Shown here one piece after another: positions 1 through 11,144 of a stretch of 64,000 nt of DNA (positions are counted from its first letter, which is position 1; each line of letters opens with the position of its first letter). The stretch spans positions 34,381,001 to 34,445,000 of the forward strand of contig CM074855.1 in assembly GCA_037501455.1 (NCBI GenBank), written 5' to 3'. The stretch is from Lantana camara. Lineage: Eukaryota > Streptophyta > Magnoliopsida > Lamiales > Verbenaceae. The position numbers were made by a program, and so were the translations under genes. The notes below the pieces were generated by a model. It worked only from the letters and a program-made list of their open reading frames with translations. It made no database searches and was not told where the DNA came from.

Positions 1-1238
1 TGAAAGAAACAGAAACGAGAATTAGAGAGAAATAATTCACATATGATCTTCAAAGTAAAAACTCTATCTTTTCTATGGGTTAGAGTTGAGAGAGTTTTTC
101 TTTTACTCGGAATAAAGAATGACACTTCACCAATGCCGGTCTAAGAGAATGGGAGAAGACTCTTCTCTTTTAATCTGATAAGAAACATAATCTTGGAGAG
201 AAAGAAAGATAGTTTCTTTCTCTTCTCTAACTCTAATTACGTAATGAAATAATTAAGATATAATCAATTAATAATCATACTATTAATTATTATAATTATC
301 CTAACTACTTTAGGATATTATCTCATAAACTAAGACATTATCTATTATTTATTTCACAAATAAATAGTTTATGATATTTTCTTTATATTTATTTCATAAA
401 TAAATAGTTAACATAATAATCACATGATATTATCTTTATGTTTATTTCATAAATAAATATTTATCATAATAACAACTTGATATTATCTCACTTATTTATT
501 TCATAGATAAATAAGTCTTGATATTATCTTTTATTTCTCAACTAACATAAGATAATATCTTCTCCTTTATTTCTAAAATAAGGATGATAATATCTTTTAT
601 TTATTTACTAAATAAAGTTAGATAATGTCATATTTATTTCATAAATAAGTAATGCCATTTTTAAATAATTAATTGTTTATTTGACTTATTTATTCCGAAT
701 TGGGTCTTAGAATTAATTCTCTAATTAATTCTAATGGCCTTTTATAAGTAATTCTCCAATTAATTATATTTGAGTTTTGCAATTAATTCTCTAATTAATT
801 GTACTTGGGCTTTATAATTAATTCTCCAAGTAATTATATTTGGACTTTATAATTAATTCTCCAATTAATTAACACATGGTCTAATTTCTCAATTAAACCA
901 CACGCCCAAACTTGCTCATGTGCCACACGTGTACTTTTCACTTGTGGTCACGTTTCGATCAATTAATTAATCTTTTCGACAATACCCTTTGAACCTGACA
1001 TTTGTGTGACCCTCTAGGTTCATTATTCAGTTAGCAGTGAACCTAATTAATTAACACACTTATTAATTAATTAGCTCATAGATCACACAACCGTAGTTTA
1101 GCAATAGGCGTGTGACCCCTACCCGAATAATGAATAAAATCGAAAGAACCTTTCAGTTAATGACATCCATGAGATACAATCCTCCTACCATTCCATCTCT
1201 CGATTAAGACCTAGGGCATGGGAATAATGAGAGCCCCA
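1..1238 (-). mobile_element. Ty1/copia LTR (family D), 3' LTR, runs off the window edge
   Basis: The reverse complement begins TGGGGCTCTCATTATTCCC at 1238 and aligns by eye with the plus-strand copy at 13095-14493. Shared blocks include the tract AGGAGGATTGTATCTCA, a run of TTAATTAATTA repeats, and the words CCTAGAGGGTCACACA. The left part is very AT-rich. The end of the LTR lies outside the window. It is the 3' LTR of the copia relic to its right, judged by orientation. The boundary at 1238 rests on the shared TGGG start only. Confidence 0.6.
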
Positions 1239-4200
1239 TTAATCTCAATCTTAAAGCTAAGTTCATTTCATATCCATTTGATCTCAATCCAAGAAACACT
1301 TTTCTTGATGTCTTGATCCACTACCTCAGCCCAGGATTTCAGGATGGTACATGAATGATTTATACAATAATAGATCTTCTTGTTTTAAGCAAGTGTAGGT
1401 CCTTTATTGATTCTCACATGCCTCCATGTGCCACTTTTGTAACCCTGACATAAGTCATAATGCAAATGTCTCGAGCGACACCCTTTTAGACCTATATCTA
1501 AGATTACTTAGTTTGCTCACACGAGACATCAATGGAATCTCAAGTCAAAGGATTAATTACTCGCGCCATTGACATGTAAGATATTTCCTAATCTTGAAGC
1601 TTCCTCTTCTAGAAGTGGAAACTTCCTCTCCCATTTAGGAATCTTCTCATGCGGGACAACTCAGTGTACTCATACTAATAACAAACACCCTCGTGTATTG
1701 TGTGTGCATCAACTTATGCACTTTACACCCCATGAAACTGGGTGATCCTTCTTAAGGACATAATCCCACAAGCAAGCCTCAATCGAGCCTAATTGACACT
1801 CCCAATGTTTGTTGGGCTCATCGACTTGGAATAGTTTCTAATCCGGCTTGAGTTAGGGCTTGTTTCATGTGTTATTCACCTAATGAAAAAGTCCCTAATG
1901 GCCTGATGGATTGGGGGAGTTCTAATACATGCGCACATAATAGGAAACACACAAAACATGCAATTGCACATAAAGAAGTGTTTGCCTATGATCATTATCA
2001 TACGTCTACTATTCAAAGATTGTCTGTGATATAAGAAAATTCACAAAACGGATTACGTCGAATCGGGTTTCTATCTTTTCAAGATGTACTTTGAGAGCCT
2101 AATTAACTTTGGATATTTCCAAAGTAGATCTGCTCTGTTCTCTGCTAATGTGATCCCCTTAATTTGTACATCAATAAGGAAACACATTTTCCTTATCAAG
2201 TGATTCATAATCACGTATTCGGTCTCTTAGCGAGGTTTTGGTTCTCTTACTCAATCAACCTACCCATTTAGTTATACAATATGACAACGGAGTTGTTTCA
2301 TGCTTGGGACTTTATCTAACTTGTTAGATAAAGTTTCTAAACCAAATACTTAACTCAGCCGTATTTAATGCGGCTAAGTATTCAACTTCGTTGTCGAATT
2401 TTCAGTGTCTTCTACTTGGAACTCTTTCCAACACACTGCTCTGCCATTCAGGCAGAAAATGTGTCCTTACATAGATTTATGATTATCTATGTTTGATGCA
2501 ATGATTACATCAAAATATCCTTTAATGACAAGATCTTGTTGGGCTCTCAAAACATATCCGCATTTCTTCTTAAGTACTTTGGGGGTATTTTTTACAGTAG
2601 TCCATTGACCTTCTCTAAGGTCAAATTAGAATTGGCTCACTACGTTTTTCTTGTTAAGCCATATCTATCGATTACATACCTTTGCATACACTATACTCCC
2701 TTTTGTTTAGAGGGTTTCGGACATTTTAACTTTCTTAAAGTTATTTTAGGATACATCCTGTTCAAAAGAGATGTTCCATTATCCTTTGGAAATTCCTTCT
2801 CTTGGAATCTGCTATACTAAATTCTTTTATTATATTGTCTATGTACCTCGAATGTAATGATTCTCTTATTCTCTTTGATCTATCTCTAGAGATATCTACT
2901 CTGAGAATATAAGATACATCACCAAGATCTTTCATCTTAAGTTGGTTCTCAACCAAGCTTTGGTAACTTTTATGCCATCTTTTACATTCTTAATAATAAG
3001 GACGTTATTTTCTAAATTACCAAATATTAAACTAAACGTCTCTAACTCTTAATTGTGCACTTAGAACTTATTCGAATTTCATATGAGTCAAACAATTTGA
3101 CTGTTTAATGAAATCGAACACTCTATGTCCTAGAAGCCTTCATCAATCTGTAGATTGGCCTTAGGGGTTTACACACTCCCACTGAATGTGTAATCCATGA
3201 GATGTCCCACGTATATCTCTTTATCAATCTCCTAGTGAGAAAGACAGTTTCATATTCACTTATCATATCTCATAATTATAATATATAGATATGCTTATCA
3301 TGGACTTTCGTATTGCAACCAATAAGGTTTCATCAAAGCCTAGTACTCTTTAGTCTTTGAATGAAGCCCTCTAGCAACATAGTATGCTATAATGGTTGTG
3401 ACGTTTCCATTTACTCCAAGTTTTCACTTGTAGATCTATTTGCACTCTATAGGCCTGATCTTATTAGGTGGATTAACAAAGGTCTAAACTTGGTTTGAGT
3501 ATATGGAATTCATTCTGGATTTTAAGGTTTGTTTACGCTACTCAGATTCCAAATCTGACAGCGCCTCCTCATATGTGAGTGGATTAATATCCGCTTGTGA
3601 TGTTTTATGGAGACAATCTATATCACCTCTTAGGCTTCTAGGAATATGTTCAAAACGCTTCATGGGAGGAGATTTTCTCGTGTACTATCTCTAGAAATTG
3701 GCCAAGTTTCATTAGATGAGTTTTTTTCTTCCATTGTGGCGTGGGATGTTATCCTCAAATTTCTCTGTGTTTTGCTTGTTTACCTTTCTTCTTTCTTAGG
3801 AACAATTCCTCAGGAAAGGTACATTTCTTGGAACAAACAACTTTTTTCAAAAGAATTGCAGAAACAATATTCCATATTACTATATAAACTTGAACTTGCT
3901 TCAAGTTTATCTCCCATTATATTTTTCACTTAAGAGGACAACCCTAAATTCTTAGAAAGGAATAAGTAGGGATTTCAAGATACCACAAATCATAGTGCAT
4001 TTAAAGGATTGATTTGGAACGTATGAGATTCAAAATCTTAACTGCACTTTCTAGGGAAGATCCTTAGAGTAAAGGTAAGTCAGTAAAACTCTTCATAGAA
4101 CGAACTAGATGCTACAAGGTTTTTTCCTTCATTCAGAAAACTAAGGTGTTCTCGAATGAGTTTACTGAGAGATAATTATATTATCCCTGAGATGACTTAG

Positions 4201-4943
4201 GAATTAGTCACTAAGATATTTACCATCTCAATCAAAACGAAGTGCTTATATCTTATGAATTCCATGGTTCTTGACCTTCTTTTAAAATTCTATGAATTTC
4301 ATAAAAGTTTCAAATTCGTACTTTGTTAAGTACACTCATTCAAATTGATGATTGTTTCTAGTGCTTACATTAAGCAATAGATAATCATTAGTATGGATCA
4401 AAATCCATTGAGGTTTTGGTATGTTCCAATGTTTCAACTAAACAGGGTCGTAGGAACATTTTCCTTAAGACATAATTCACAGGAACTTAACTCCTTAATT
4501 TCATTTTCATAAAATGATCCTAAGGTATTTAACTTGCTAATCCTATTGATGTCTAGCGTGCCGAAATTCATTTGAAACTTTGTCATCTTACTTACTAATT
4601 TTTTCTCGTTCTATGTTCAAAACATTAGTGCTTTGAGTTTTGCATACAAATTATGCAAGATTAACTCAAGACCAGTGAATTCTGATCATATTAGAATTAC
4701 TACAACAAGAAAACCTTTTAGAGTATACCCTATACTCTTTGCAGTTCCCTTTTCCAATGCCCTTGTTCACCATTATGGAAACAAATGTCCTTTTCTGATC
4801 TTTATTTTCTTTTAGGCTTGCCCTTTACTCACCCCTCCATTGGGTTTAAAGGTTTCTTCTTCTTTGGGACTTCACGCCTTTACCTCACTAGGTTTAGAAG
4901 AAGAGATGACCATTATTGCCTTTTAGTCTTTCTAAGGATGCTC
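1239..4943 (-). pseudogene. Decayed Ty1/copia polyprotein (Gag zinc knuckle to RNase H)
   Basis: Fragments of a copia polyprotein can be read in order on the minus strand. A damaged Gag zinc knuckle lies at about 4750-4790 (CFHNGEQGHW, with the second Cys replaced by Asn). The acidic integrase-RT linker lies at about 3540-3575 (YEEALSDLESE). Reverse transcriptase lies at 2762-2956 (MKDLGDVSYILRVDISRDRS, typical of the region after the copia YVDD box). RNase H lies at about 2355-2400 (EYLAALNTAE). Frames shift many times and stops are frequent, so no product is possible. Too little sequence remains between knuckle and linker for a full protease and integrase, so internal deletions are likely. 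The 5' part of Gag and the 5' LTR are missing at 4943, where LTR family B starts. The lineage within copia cannot be fixed by eye. Confidence 0.75.
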
Positions 4944-7509
4944 TATAGCACCCGCATTGATAGGCACCACATCCCCCGCACCAAGAGTCCGATCCATGCA
5001 TGAAATAGAAGTCCATACATGAACCAAACACGTGGCGAACAAGTGACAAGATAAAATAACTCAACCTAGCTAAGCGAGGCTAACCCTTAACCAAAAATAT
5101 AACGATGCAATTAAATAAAGACGGAAGCATAATCACATTATCGAGCATAATAATCTCCAACATGAGTATATCAATCCAAAATATAACATCCATGGCCTAC
5201 ACGGCCCAAATATTACAAGTATTCTTCAAAATAGAATTTTATATAATCCATAAATATCAAAGTATTCATGTGGTAATGAAATGAAAGGACATGCTAGACT
5301 CGAAATAAAGACTCCAAGACGGCCCTTCTTCCCCGCCTAGCATACCTGCAAAAGATCTAAAATAACGTGGGGGTCAGTCGAAAGACTGAGTGAGGGGTAT
5401 AAATAAATATATCACATACACATGCAATCCATAATCCCGAGTAAAGTTTTTATAGAATCCCAAGGGGGAAAGTTAAGAAACACATCGCTCAGAATTACGA
5501 ATATCAATTAATTATATTACAATTTCGTAATAATGATATGTGGCCCGGCGACAGGGCAATTCTCCAACCTTACTCCCTTAGTGCGTGCGTTAAGTTCAAG
5601 TTATGAAGCGCTCATGCATGTTCATAATCATAACGTAATCGTAATCGTAATCATAATCGTAATAAAACATAATTTTCCATCCTTCTTCCTTCGGGGCAGT
5701 GGAAGCGTTTGTAAGGCCCTACCACCCCGTTCGTTTGTATAGAGTCGGGGGATCATGAATCCTACCCGCTCCTTCGATGGGGTAACACCAACAGCTCAAG
5801 AATATCCCGCCTTCCGGCCACCCAAGTCGCACGAGGATATTCTCAAAGGGTACATTATATGAAATGGATTATCCGACGGACCGGTGTCGTACCAAGTCCA
5901 TTCACACATTTTCCCGGGCCCAATAATACATGAATAATTCTCGCCAAAATACTTTTTCGTGAAAACATTTGAAAACGTTTGCATAAGTAATCATTTTCCA
6001 AGATATACATATAAGTAATACATTTTGGCTTAAATAGTCAAACAAGGTATTAAGGGTTCTATTAACTAAAGTAAAACCTCACCTTGACAAAAGAGAATAG
6101 AGGGAATGAAGAAGAAAAGCCTACGGACCCTGCTCCTCAACAACTGGATCGAGCTCTGTGCAAGAAACACAAGTGTATATAAAACGCTAGACTTATAAAC
6201 CAAATATTCGACGAACGACATGATTATGCGTGTCATGAGATGTTAAAATTGATGAAACCATTAATGATAATTCATAATTAATTCACAAGAAGGCATAGAT
6301 CAAGAGAAAACTGTTAAAAGACATGAATCGATTAAAAGGCACAAAGTTTAACTCCCAGTGGTTGATCCCGGTCGGGATGGTTTTTAGTGTAAAATGGTTC
6401 CTGGCCAGGACGGCCTTACAGCAGCTTCTCGGACCAAGCCATCCCGGCAGGGACAGATATCATTCCCGCCCGGGACAGTTCGTCTCGGAACCCTGCTGTC
6501 TTGTGATCCCGGTCGAGACGAGTTTTGTGAAGAAATGGATCCCGGCCAGGATCCCGTTCTAGGGAGCAACTGCCGCACGATCCCGACCGGTATTGGTTTT
6601 GAACAAAAAGTGATCCTGGCTGGGATCTTTTACTCGAAAAACAGGGACAATAGCGGGTGTGAGAAAAATACAACAAAACACAACCCAAAACATGATCAAT
6701 GCATTCCAAACTAGTCTCAACAAGTTTATAACACTTATACATACATTATATTTCAAGTAGGCATCATAAAACAAAAGTTTACATATCTAAAATCACCCAC
6801 CACTATTCACAAAACCCTCATATATACACATATCATTAAATTCACCAACAACCAAGTCATAAGAGCAATAAATTCGAAGATCTTCGTATATATGCACACA
6901 ATCATTCTTAGCAACAAAAATATAAACTTAGATCATAAATTCCTTAACAAATTTCCACATTCACACACACATATACACATACACACGCATATATATATAT
7001 ATAGAACCAACCTTGGATGAAATGAGGGAATGAGAGCATGAGATGATGTAGATGTTGAAGATGATGGTGATGCCTTGATTCTCTTTCTTCTACCTCCTTG
7101 CTTGAATCAAAGATGGAGTTATGTGTATATGAAGAGCTTGAGAGAAAGAGAGAGATGTGTGTGTGTGTTAGAGATTTAGTGTGTATGTATAGTGTTTGGG
7201 TAGTGTATATAAGTTTAATGTGTTATAATATATTTCTATGAATATGTGTATGTATAAAGTAGAGGATATATAATATATATGTATATATATGTGATGTAAT
7301 GTGGTGTACATTATAAGTACAGATGCATTAGTTGTATCTATATATATATATATATAATGTATGTATAAAGTGAAATGGGGATATGATGATATATTATATC
7401 TATATAGGTACAAGTACTTTATTGTATAATATGTAATGTATATTTGAATGTATATATATGTATAAAGTGAAATGGGGATATGATGATATATTATATCTAT
7501 ATAGGTACA
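4944..7509 (-). mobile_element. Gypsy LTR, family B, minus copy
   Basis: The 3' terminus on the minus strand is GGGTGCTATA at 4944, a mutated form of the GGGTGCTACA end seen in the plus copy at 16816. Read on minus, it contains a pyrimidine and AT-repeat-rich 5' part, eight short palindromes (6364-6627), a splice-like micro-exon (6083-6155), and the hairpin CAGTCTTTCGACTG within 5371-5395. The U5 end has the tgcgggggatgtggtgcc-like block shared with families A and C. No TGTAAC/TGTGAC start is found before GyA begins at 7510, so the 5' end is truncated. A 100-bp tandem duplication occupies about 7354-7505. No coding capacity. Confidence 0.7.
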
Positions 7510-8152
7510 TGATTGTACCGAAAAATGACTAAGTAACCTCCTCGTATTTTAGACTATCTATAATCCTCGTATTCCTAAAATTGACTAAGGTAAGGGCTCG
7601 TCATACCAAGTGCTCACCTCGTAAGTGCTCAGTACACTTCTTAAAATTGGCTAAGGCAAGCCCTCGTTCTATCGAGGCCCAGCTCGTAAATGCTTGATAT
7701 AACTCTTAAAATTGGCTAAGGGAAGTCCTCGTTCTGTCGAGGGCCCAGCTCGTAAGTACTAAGCATAACCCCTTAAAATTGGCTAAGGGAAGAGCTCGAC
7801 TTGTAAGTGCTCGGCGTGTTAGCGCTAACTCTTGCGCGCTTAGCACGAGCCCAAAGTCGACGGTTATCCCCACTCGCCAACTACCCCACGACCTAAGTAC
7901 GTGGTCCGCGATTCTCGCGCCCACTAAATCAAAATCGAGGTCGCGCCAGCTCGAACGATGAATATAAATATCATTTCTTCCACCGGGAGAGGGACACAAA
8001 AAAATTACATACCGAAACTCTGCCGAATTTTCGACTCAACTCCCTTCAATCCAAATAGTCGAATTTGGTAAAAGAACCCACACTCAATTGATTCGTCGGA
8101 GATTCGAAGCCGATTACACACCTTCAAAGGCGACCAATTTCCGGCGTTATCA
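7510..8152 (+). mobile_element. 5' LTR of Tat-type gypsy element GyA
   Basis: It starts TGATTGTACC and ends GGCGTTATCA, so it has TGAT...ATCA ends, and a primer binding site follows directly. A TATA box (ATATAAATA) lies at 7962-7970. The U3 part carries four degenerate tandem repeats of 63-68 bp starting at about 7573, 7641, 7704 and 7772. Each begins with CTTAAAATTGGCTAAGG or a close variant and contains a CTCGT(t/a)-rich half. The matching 3' LTR is missing because the element is cut off at 13094, so age and TSD cannot be read. Confidence 0.75.
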
Positions 8153-8155
8153 GTT

Positions 8156-8171
8156 TGGCGCCGTCTGTGGG
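8156..8171 (+). other. Primer binding site of GyA
   Basis: TGGCGCCGTCTGTGGG lies 3 bp after the LTR end. The TGGCGCCG start is the usual PBS start of plant Tat/Athila-type gypsy elements. It lies within the open frame upstream of the ATG at 8229, so it argues that translation starts downstream. Confidence 0.75.
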
Positions 8172-8228
8172 AAACCACCGGATTTCCTAATCTTTTTTCA
8201 AAGTTATTCTCTTTATTTTGTTTGGAAG

Positions 8229-11144
8229 ATGACAGGATCTGAAACTAGAATTCGTGACGAGCGCAGCTCTAGTTTGCCGCCACGACTATCCCCAACCCGA
8301 GTAACTCAAGAGAACATCAATGTGAGTCAGGCGAACATTGACGTTTTGCGCCACCTGCCGCCTGTGTTCCCGCATAAGAAAAATCGAACTGGAGCCACCG
8401 TGGACTTCAGTCTGCCCGTCCACTCCTTGCAAGCCCTCGGCACCGGAATGAATCAAAACTTAAACATTCCGGCAGGCGTAAACCCGCTGCTACTGAACCC
8501 ATTGTTGTTTAACCCGGTATGGGGGCTTCAAGGTGGAACGCAAGCCCAGATCGGAGGAGTCCAAGCCACCATTGCTCCACCTCGTACTACCATCATGACG
8601 AGCGGAGCAGAGCGCACGGCCAACCGGCCGCTACAAGAGGAACCGCCCGTTCGAACGGATCCCCCACCCGTTCGTACCGGGGTAAATCCAACGATAGTGG
8701 GACCGAGCCGAGTGAGAGACCCTATCCCACCTCCGGACGGTGATGACCAAGTCCCGTTTGTGCGGCGCGATGGGAAACAGACTATGGTGGAAGACGAAAA
8801 GGAACCGGATTCTCTCAATCCCGCTCAACATTCAAAAACTCGAGTAGGGGAGAAAGAGAATGACCGTCTCACTCAGTTAGAAGAGGAGAACCAGAACTTG
8901 CGTGCTGCCCTGAGCAAGATCGTGGAAGGGTCTCAGGTTGGTAACCAAGAAGAGGTCCATCATCGACATGCGCGATGTCGAGATGAGGAAGTTCATCATC
9001 GGCGTCGGGACGAGGAAGTGGTCGATAAGCCCCGACGTCGTCCAATACAAGGCGATCGGGAGAGACCCATCGAACTCTCCCCTCGTCGGAGGAATAGACG
9101 ACCTCGAAGATCGAGGGCTGAGCGAGCCTCACCACTTTGCGAGGAGATATTGATGGCGCGCGCAGGAAATTCTAAGGTTCCCACCAACGTTCCTCGCTAT
9201 GAGGGTACGAGTGATCCCGAGGAGCATTTAACAACCTTCGATCACCTCATGCATTTGTATGAACATTCATTGGATTTCTGGTGCAAAATCTTCGTTACTT
9301 CGCTCTCAGGAACAGCCTATGATTGGTTCAAGCGACTTCCCCCGGGCTCAATTCGGAGCATTGATGACTTGTATGAACAATTCGATAGCCATTTTATCCC
9401 TCTGAAGGAGACCAAGTTGCCTACCACATACCTTTGGAATGTTGAGCAAGGTCCCAATGAAACTTTAAGGGAATTCTTTGCTCGTTTTGGTGCTGAACTA
9501 ACCAAGGTTGAAAGTCCGTCTGGCGACTTCTTGAGGCAAGCGGTTTACCAAGGGCTGAATAACTCCAAGATCAGTACAGAATGTGGAGATGCTATTGCTC
9601 GTCAAAGACCTAAGGACATGATACATCTCCGGAGGATAGCAAGCGAGTACATGGAGCAGGAAGACATGGCTCGCATGAAACGAGCGCGTGTCCAGGATAG
9701 ACTATCAAGAAGCTCAAATATCCAGGATAGACTATCAAGAAGCTCAAATATCCAGGATAGACTATCAAGAAGCTCAAATAGGGAGGAGCACAGAGAACGG
9801 CGAGCAGGACCCCTTCCCGGGGGACCACGAGTTGAACTTACCAAACGTAACTCCGAGATCTTGAACATTGCCGGCTCAAAGATCTTCAGAAAGCCTCGTC
9901 CGATGCCCCAAAGCGAGAAAAACTCCCGTTCCAACAAGTATTGTGCGTTCCACCAACAGAATGGACACGATACAGATGAGTGCATCAGCTTGGAGAAAGA
10001 GATCCAATGTTTGGTAGCTGGTGGCAAACTATCAGAATTTGTTAAGTCCATGGATCGACATCATAAGGGGCGAGGAGGCAGAGCACGCTCTCGTTCGCGC
10101 AGTCCTCACAGGTCTCGTTCGCGCTCGCGCAGCCCTCAGCGCGATCGACGAGCGAGTAAAGGCACTAAACAAGCACTTGATGATAACATGCCCATTCGTG
10201 GAGTGGTTAATATGATTTCCGGAGGGGCAACAAATGGTGATACAAAGACCTTGCGAAAGAAAGCAGGACGCCGATTTAGCCAAGAGCCTAACACTCCTGC
10301 TCAACACATCTTCCATATTGAGAAAGGCGAGGTCCTGGGTTTTACAGATCGAGATTTTGATAATGTCGTAGTCGACGAGGATGGTGAGTGCCCGGATTGT
10401 CCAATGGTAATCAATGTCGACATCTACAACACCCAAGTCAAAAGGGTATTGGTAGATAGTGGCAGCTCGGTGAACGTCTTACCACTCTCCACCTTCAAAA
10501 AGTTATGTGGAAATGATGTCACCCTGGATGCCGTAGAGACCCCTCTCCTCGGCTTTGGCGGATCAGAGCTATACCCGCTCGGCCAAGTAAGATTGGCGAG
10601 CTCCTTAGGTTACACCCCAAGAAGAGCCACGGTCCCATTGATCTATACGGTGGTCGAGGTTAACCTCTCATATAACGTGATCCTTAGGAGACCCGCTCTT
10701 GCGAAGTTTAAAGCCATTCATTCAACGTTCCACCGCAAGATGAAGTTTCCAACTCCCAACGGAATCAGAGAAGTAAATTGTCAATTAAAAGAGGCTTGGG
10801 AGTGCTACATGCTCTCAACTGTGAAGCCTAAGCCGATTCATGAAACTCCGAAACCATTGGAAGCGGCTCATGAAGAGGAAGACGAAATGCCCGATATGGA
10901 GGGGATTCCTCATCCGAAAAAACACAAGTTAGAGGCTCGAAAAATTGAGCCCAAAGAAATGAGGCTGAAGCCCACTGGAGATTTCAAAGAGATCGAGCTC
11001 ATCCCGGGTGATAGTTCGAAAACAACTAAGGTTGGGGCTCAACTCAAAGGAAAAGAACAAGTCATGTTGATTGATTCCTACGTGAAAATACAGACATATT
11101 CGCCAGGAAGCCCTCGGACTTCAAAGGGATCGATCCAAACGTGA
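8229..11144 (+). CDS. Gag-protease polyprotein of GyA (frameshifted before RT)
   Basis: The frame is open from 8088, but the PBS lies inside it, so the first ATG after the PBS (8229) is the likely start. Residues are counted from there. Pro/Arg-rich N-terminus, then a coiled-coil-like EEEN segment at about 8870-8910. A retrotransposon gag (PF03732-like) domain follows at about 9180-9660. A ten-residue in-frame repeat IQDRLSRSSN occurs three times at 9690-9780. A zinc-finger-like CAFHQQNGHDTDEC lies at about 9940, followed by an RS-rich tract (RSRSRSPHRSRSRSRSP). The aspartic protease has active site DSGSS at about 10455. Gag builds the particle and protease cleaves the polyprotein. Compared with Tat2, the frame is lost by a 1-nt deletion near 11080, after LIDS, so the C-terminal residues are out of frame and pol continues in the next frame. 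Confidence 0.85.
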   Translation: MTGSETRIRDERSSSLPPRLSPTRVTQENINVSQANIDVLRHLPPVFPHKKNRTGATVDFSLPVHSLQALGTGMNQNLNIPAGVNPLLLNPLLFNPVWGLQGGTQAQIGGVQATIAPPRTTIMTSGAERTANRPLQEEPPVRTDPPPVRTGVNPTIVGPSRVRDPIPPPDGDDQVPFVRRDGKQTMVEDEKEPDSLNPAQHSKTRVGEKENDRLTQLEEENQNLRAALSKIVEGSQVGNQEEVHHRHARCRDEEVHHRRRDEEVVDKPRRRPIQGDRERPIELSPRRRNRRPRRSRAERASPLCEEILMARAGNSKVPTNVPRYEGTSDPEEHLTTFDHLMHLYEHSLDFWCKIFVTSLSGTAYDWFKRLPPGSIRSIDDLYEQFDSHFIPLKETKLPTTYLWNVEQGPNETLREFFARFGAELTKVESPSGDFLRQAVYQGLNNSKISTECGDAIARQRPKDMIHLRRIASEYMEQEDMARMKRARVQDRLSRSSNIQDRLSRSSNIQDRLSRSSNREEHRERRAGPLPGGPRVELTKRNSEILNIAGSKIFRKPRPMPQSEKNSRSNKYCAFHQQNGHDTDECISLEKEIQCLVAGGKLSEFVKSMDRHHKGRGGRARSRSRSPHRSRSRSRSPQRDRRASKGTKQALDDNMPIRGVVNMISGGATNGDTKTLRKKAGRRFSQEPNTPAQHIFHIEKGEVLGFTDRDFDNVVVDEDGECPDCPMVINVDIYNTQVKRVLVDSGSSVNVLPLSTFKKLCGNDVTLDAVETPLLGFGGSELYPLGQVRLASSLGYTPRRATVPLIYTVVEVNLSYNVILRRPALAKFKAIHSTFHRKMKFPTPNGIREVNCQLKEAWECYMLSTVKPKPIHETPKPLEAAHEEEDEMPDMEGIPHPKKHKLEARKIEPKEMRLKPTGDFKEIELIPGDSSKTTKVGAQLKGKEQVMLIDSYVKIQTYSPGSPRTSKGSIQT

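Noticed and set aside
6323..6774. Several overlapping open frames on both strands
   Set aside because: They result from the GC-rich palindrome array of LTR family B (palindromes read open on both strands). No protein-like composition.
7168..7413. 81-residue minus-strand frame rich in Tyr/Ile
   Set aside because: Pure translation of TATA/GTGTAT microsatellite-like sequence in LTR family B.
9602..10051. 149-residue minus-strand frame with repeated segments
   Set aside because: Shadow of the GyA gag triplication on the other strand.
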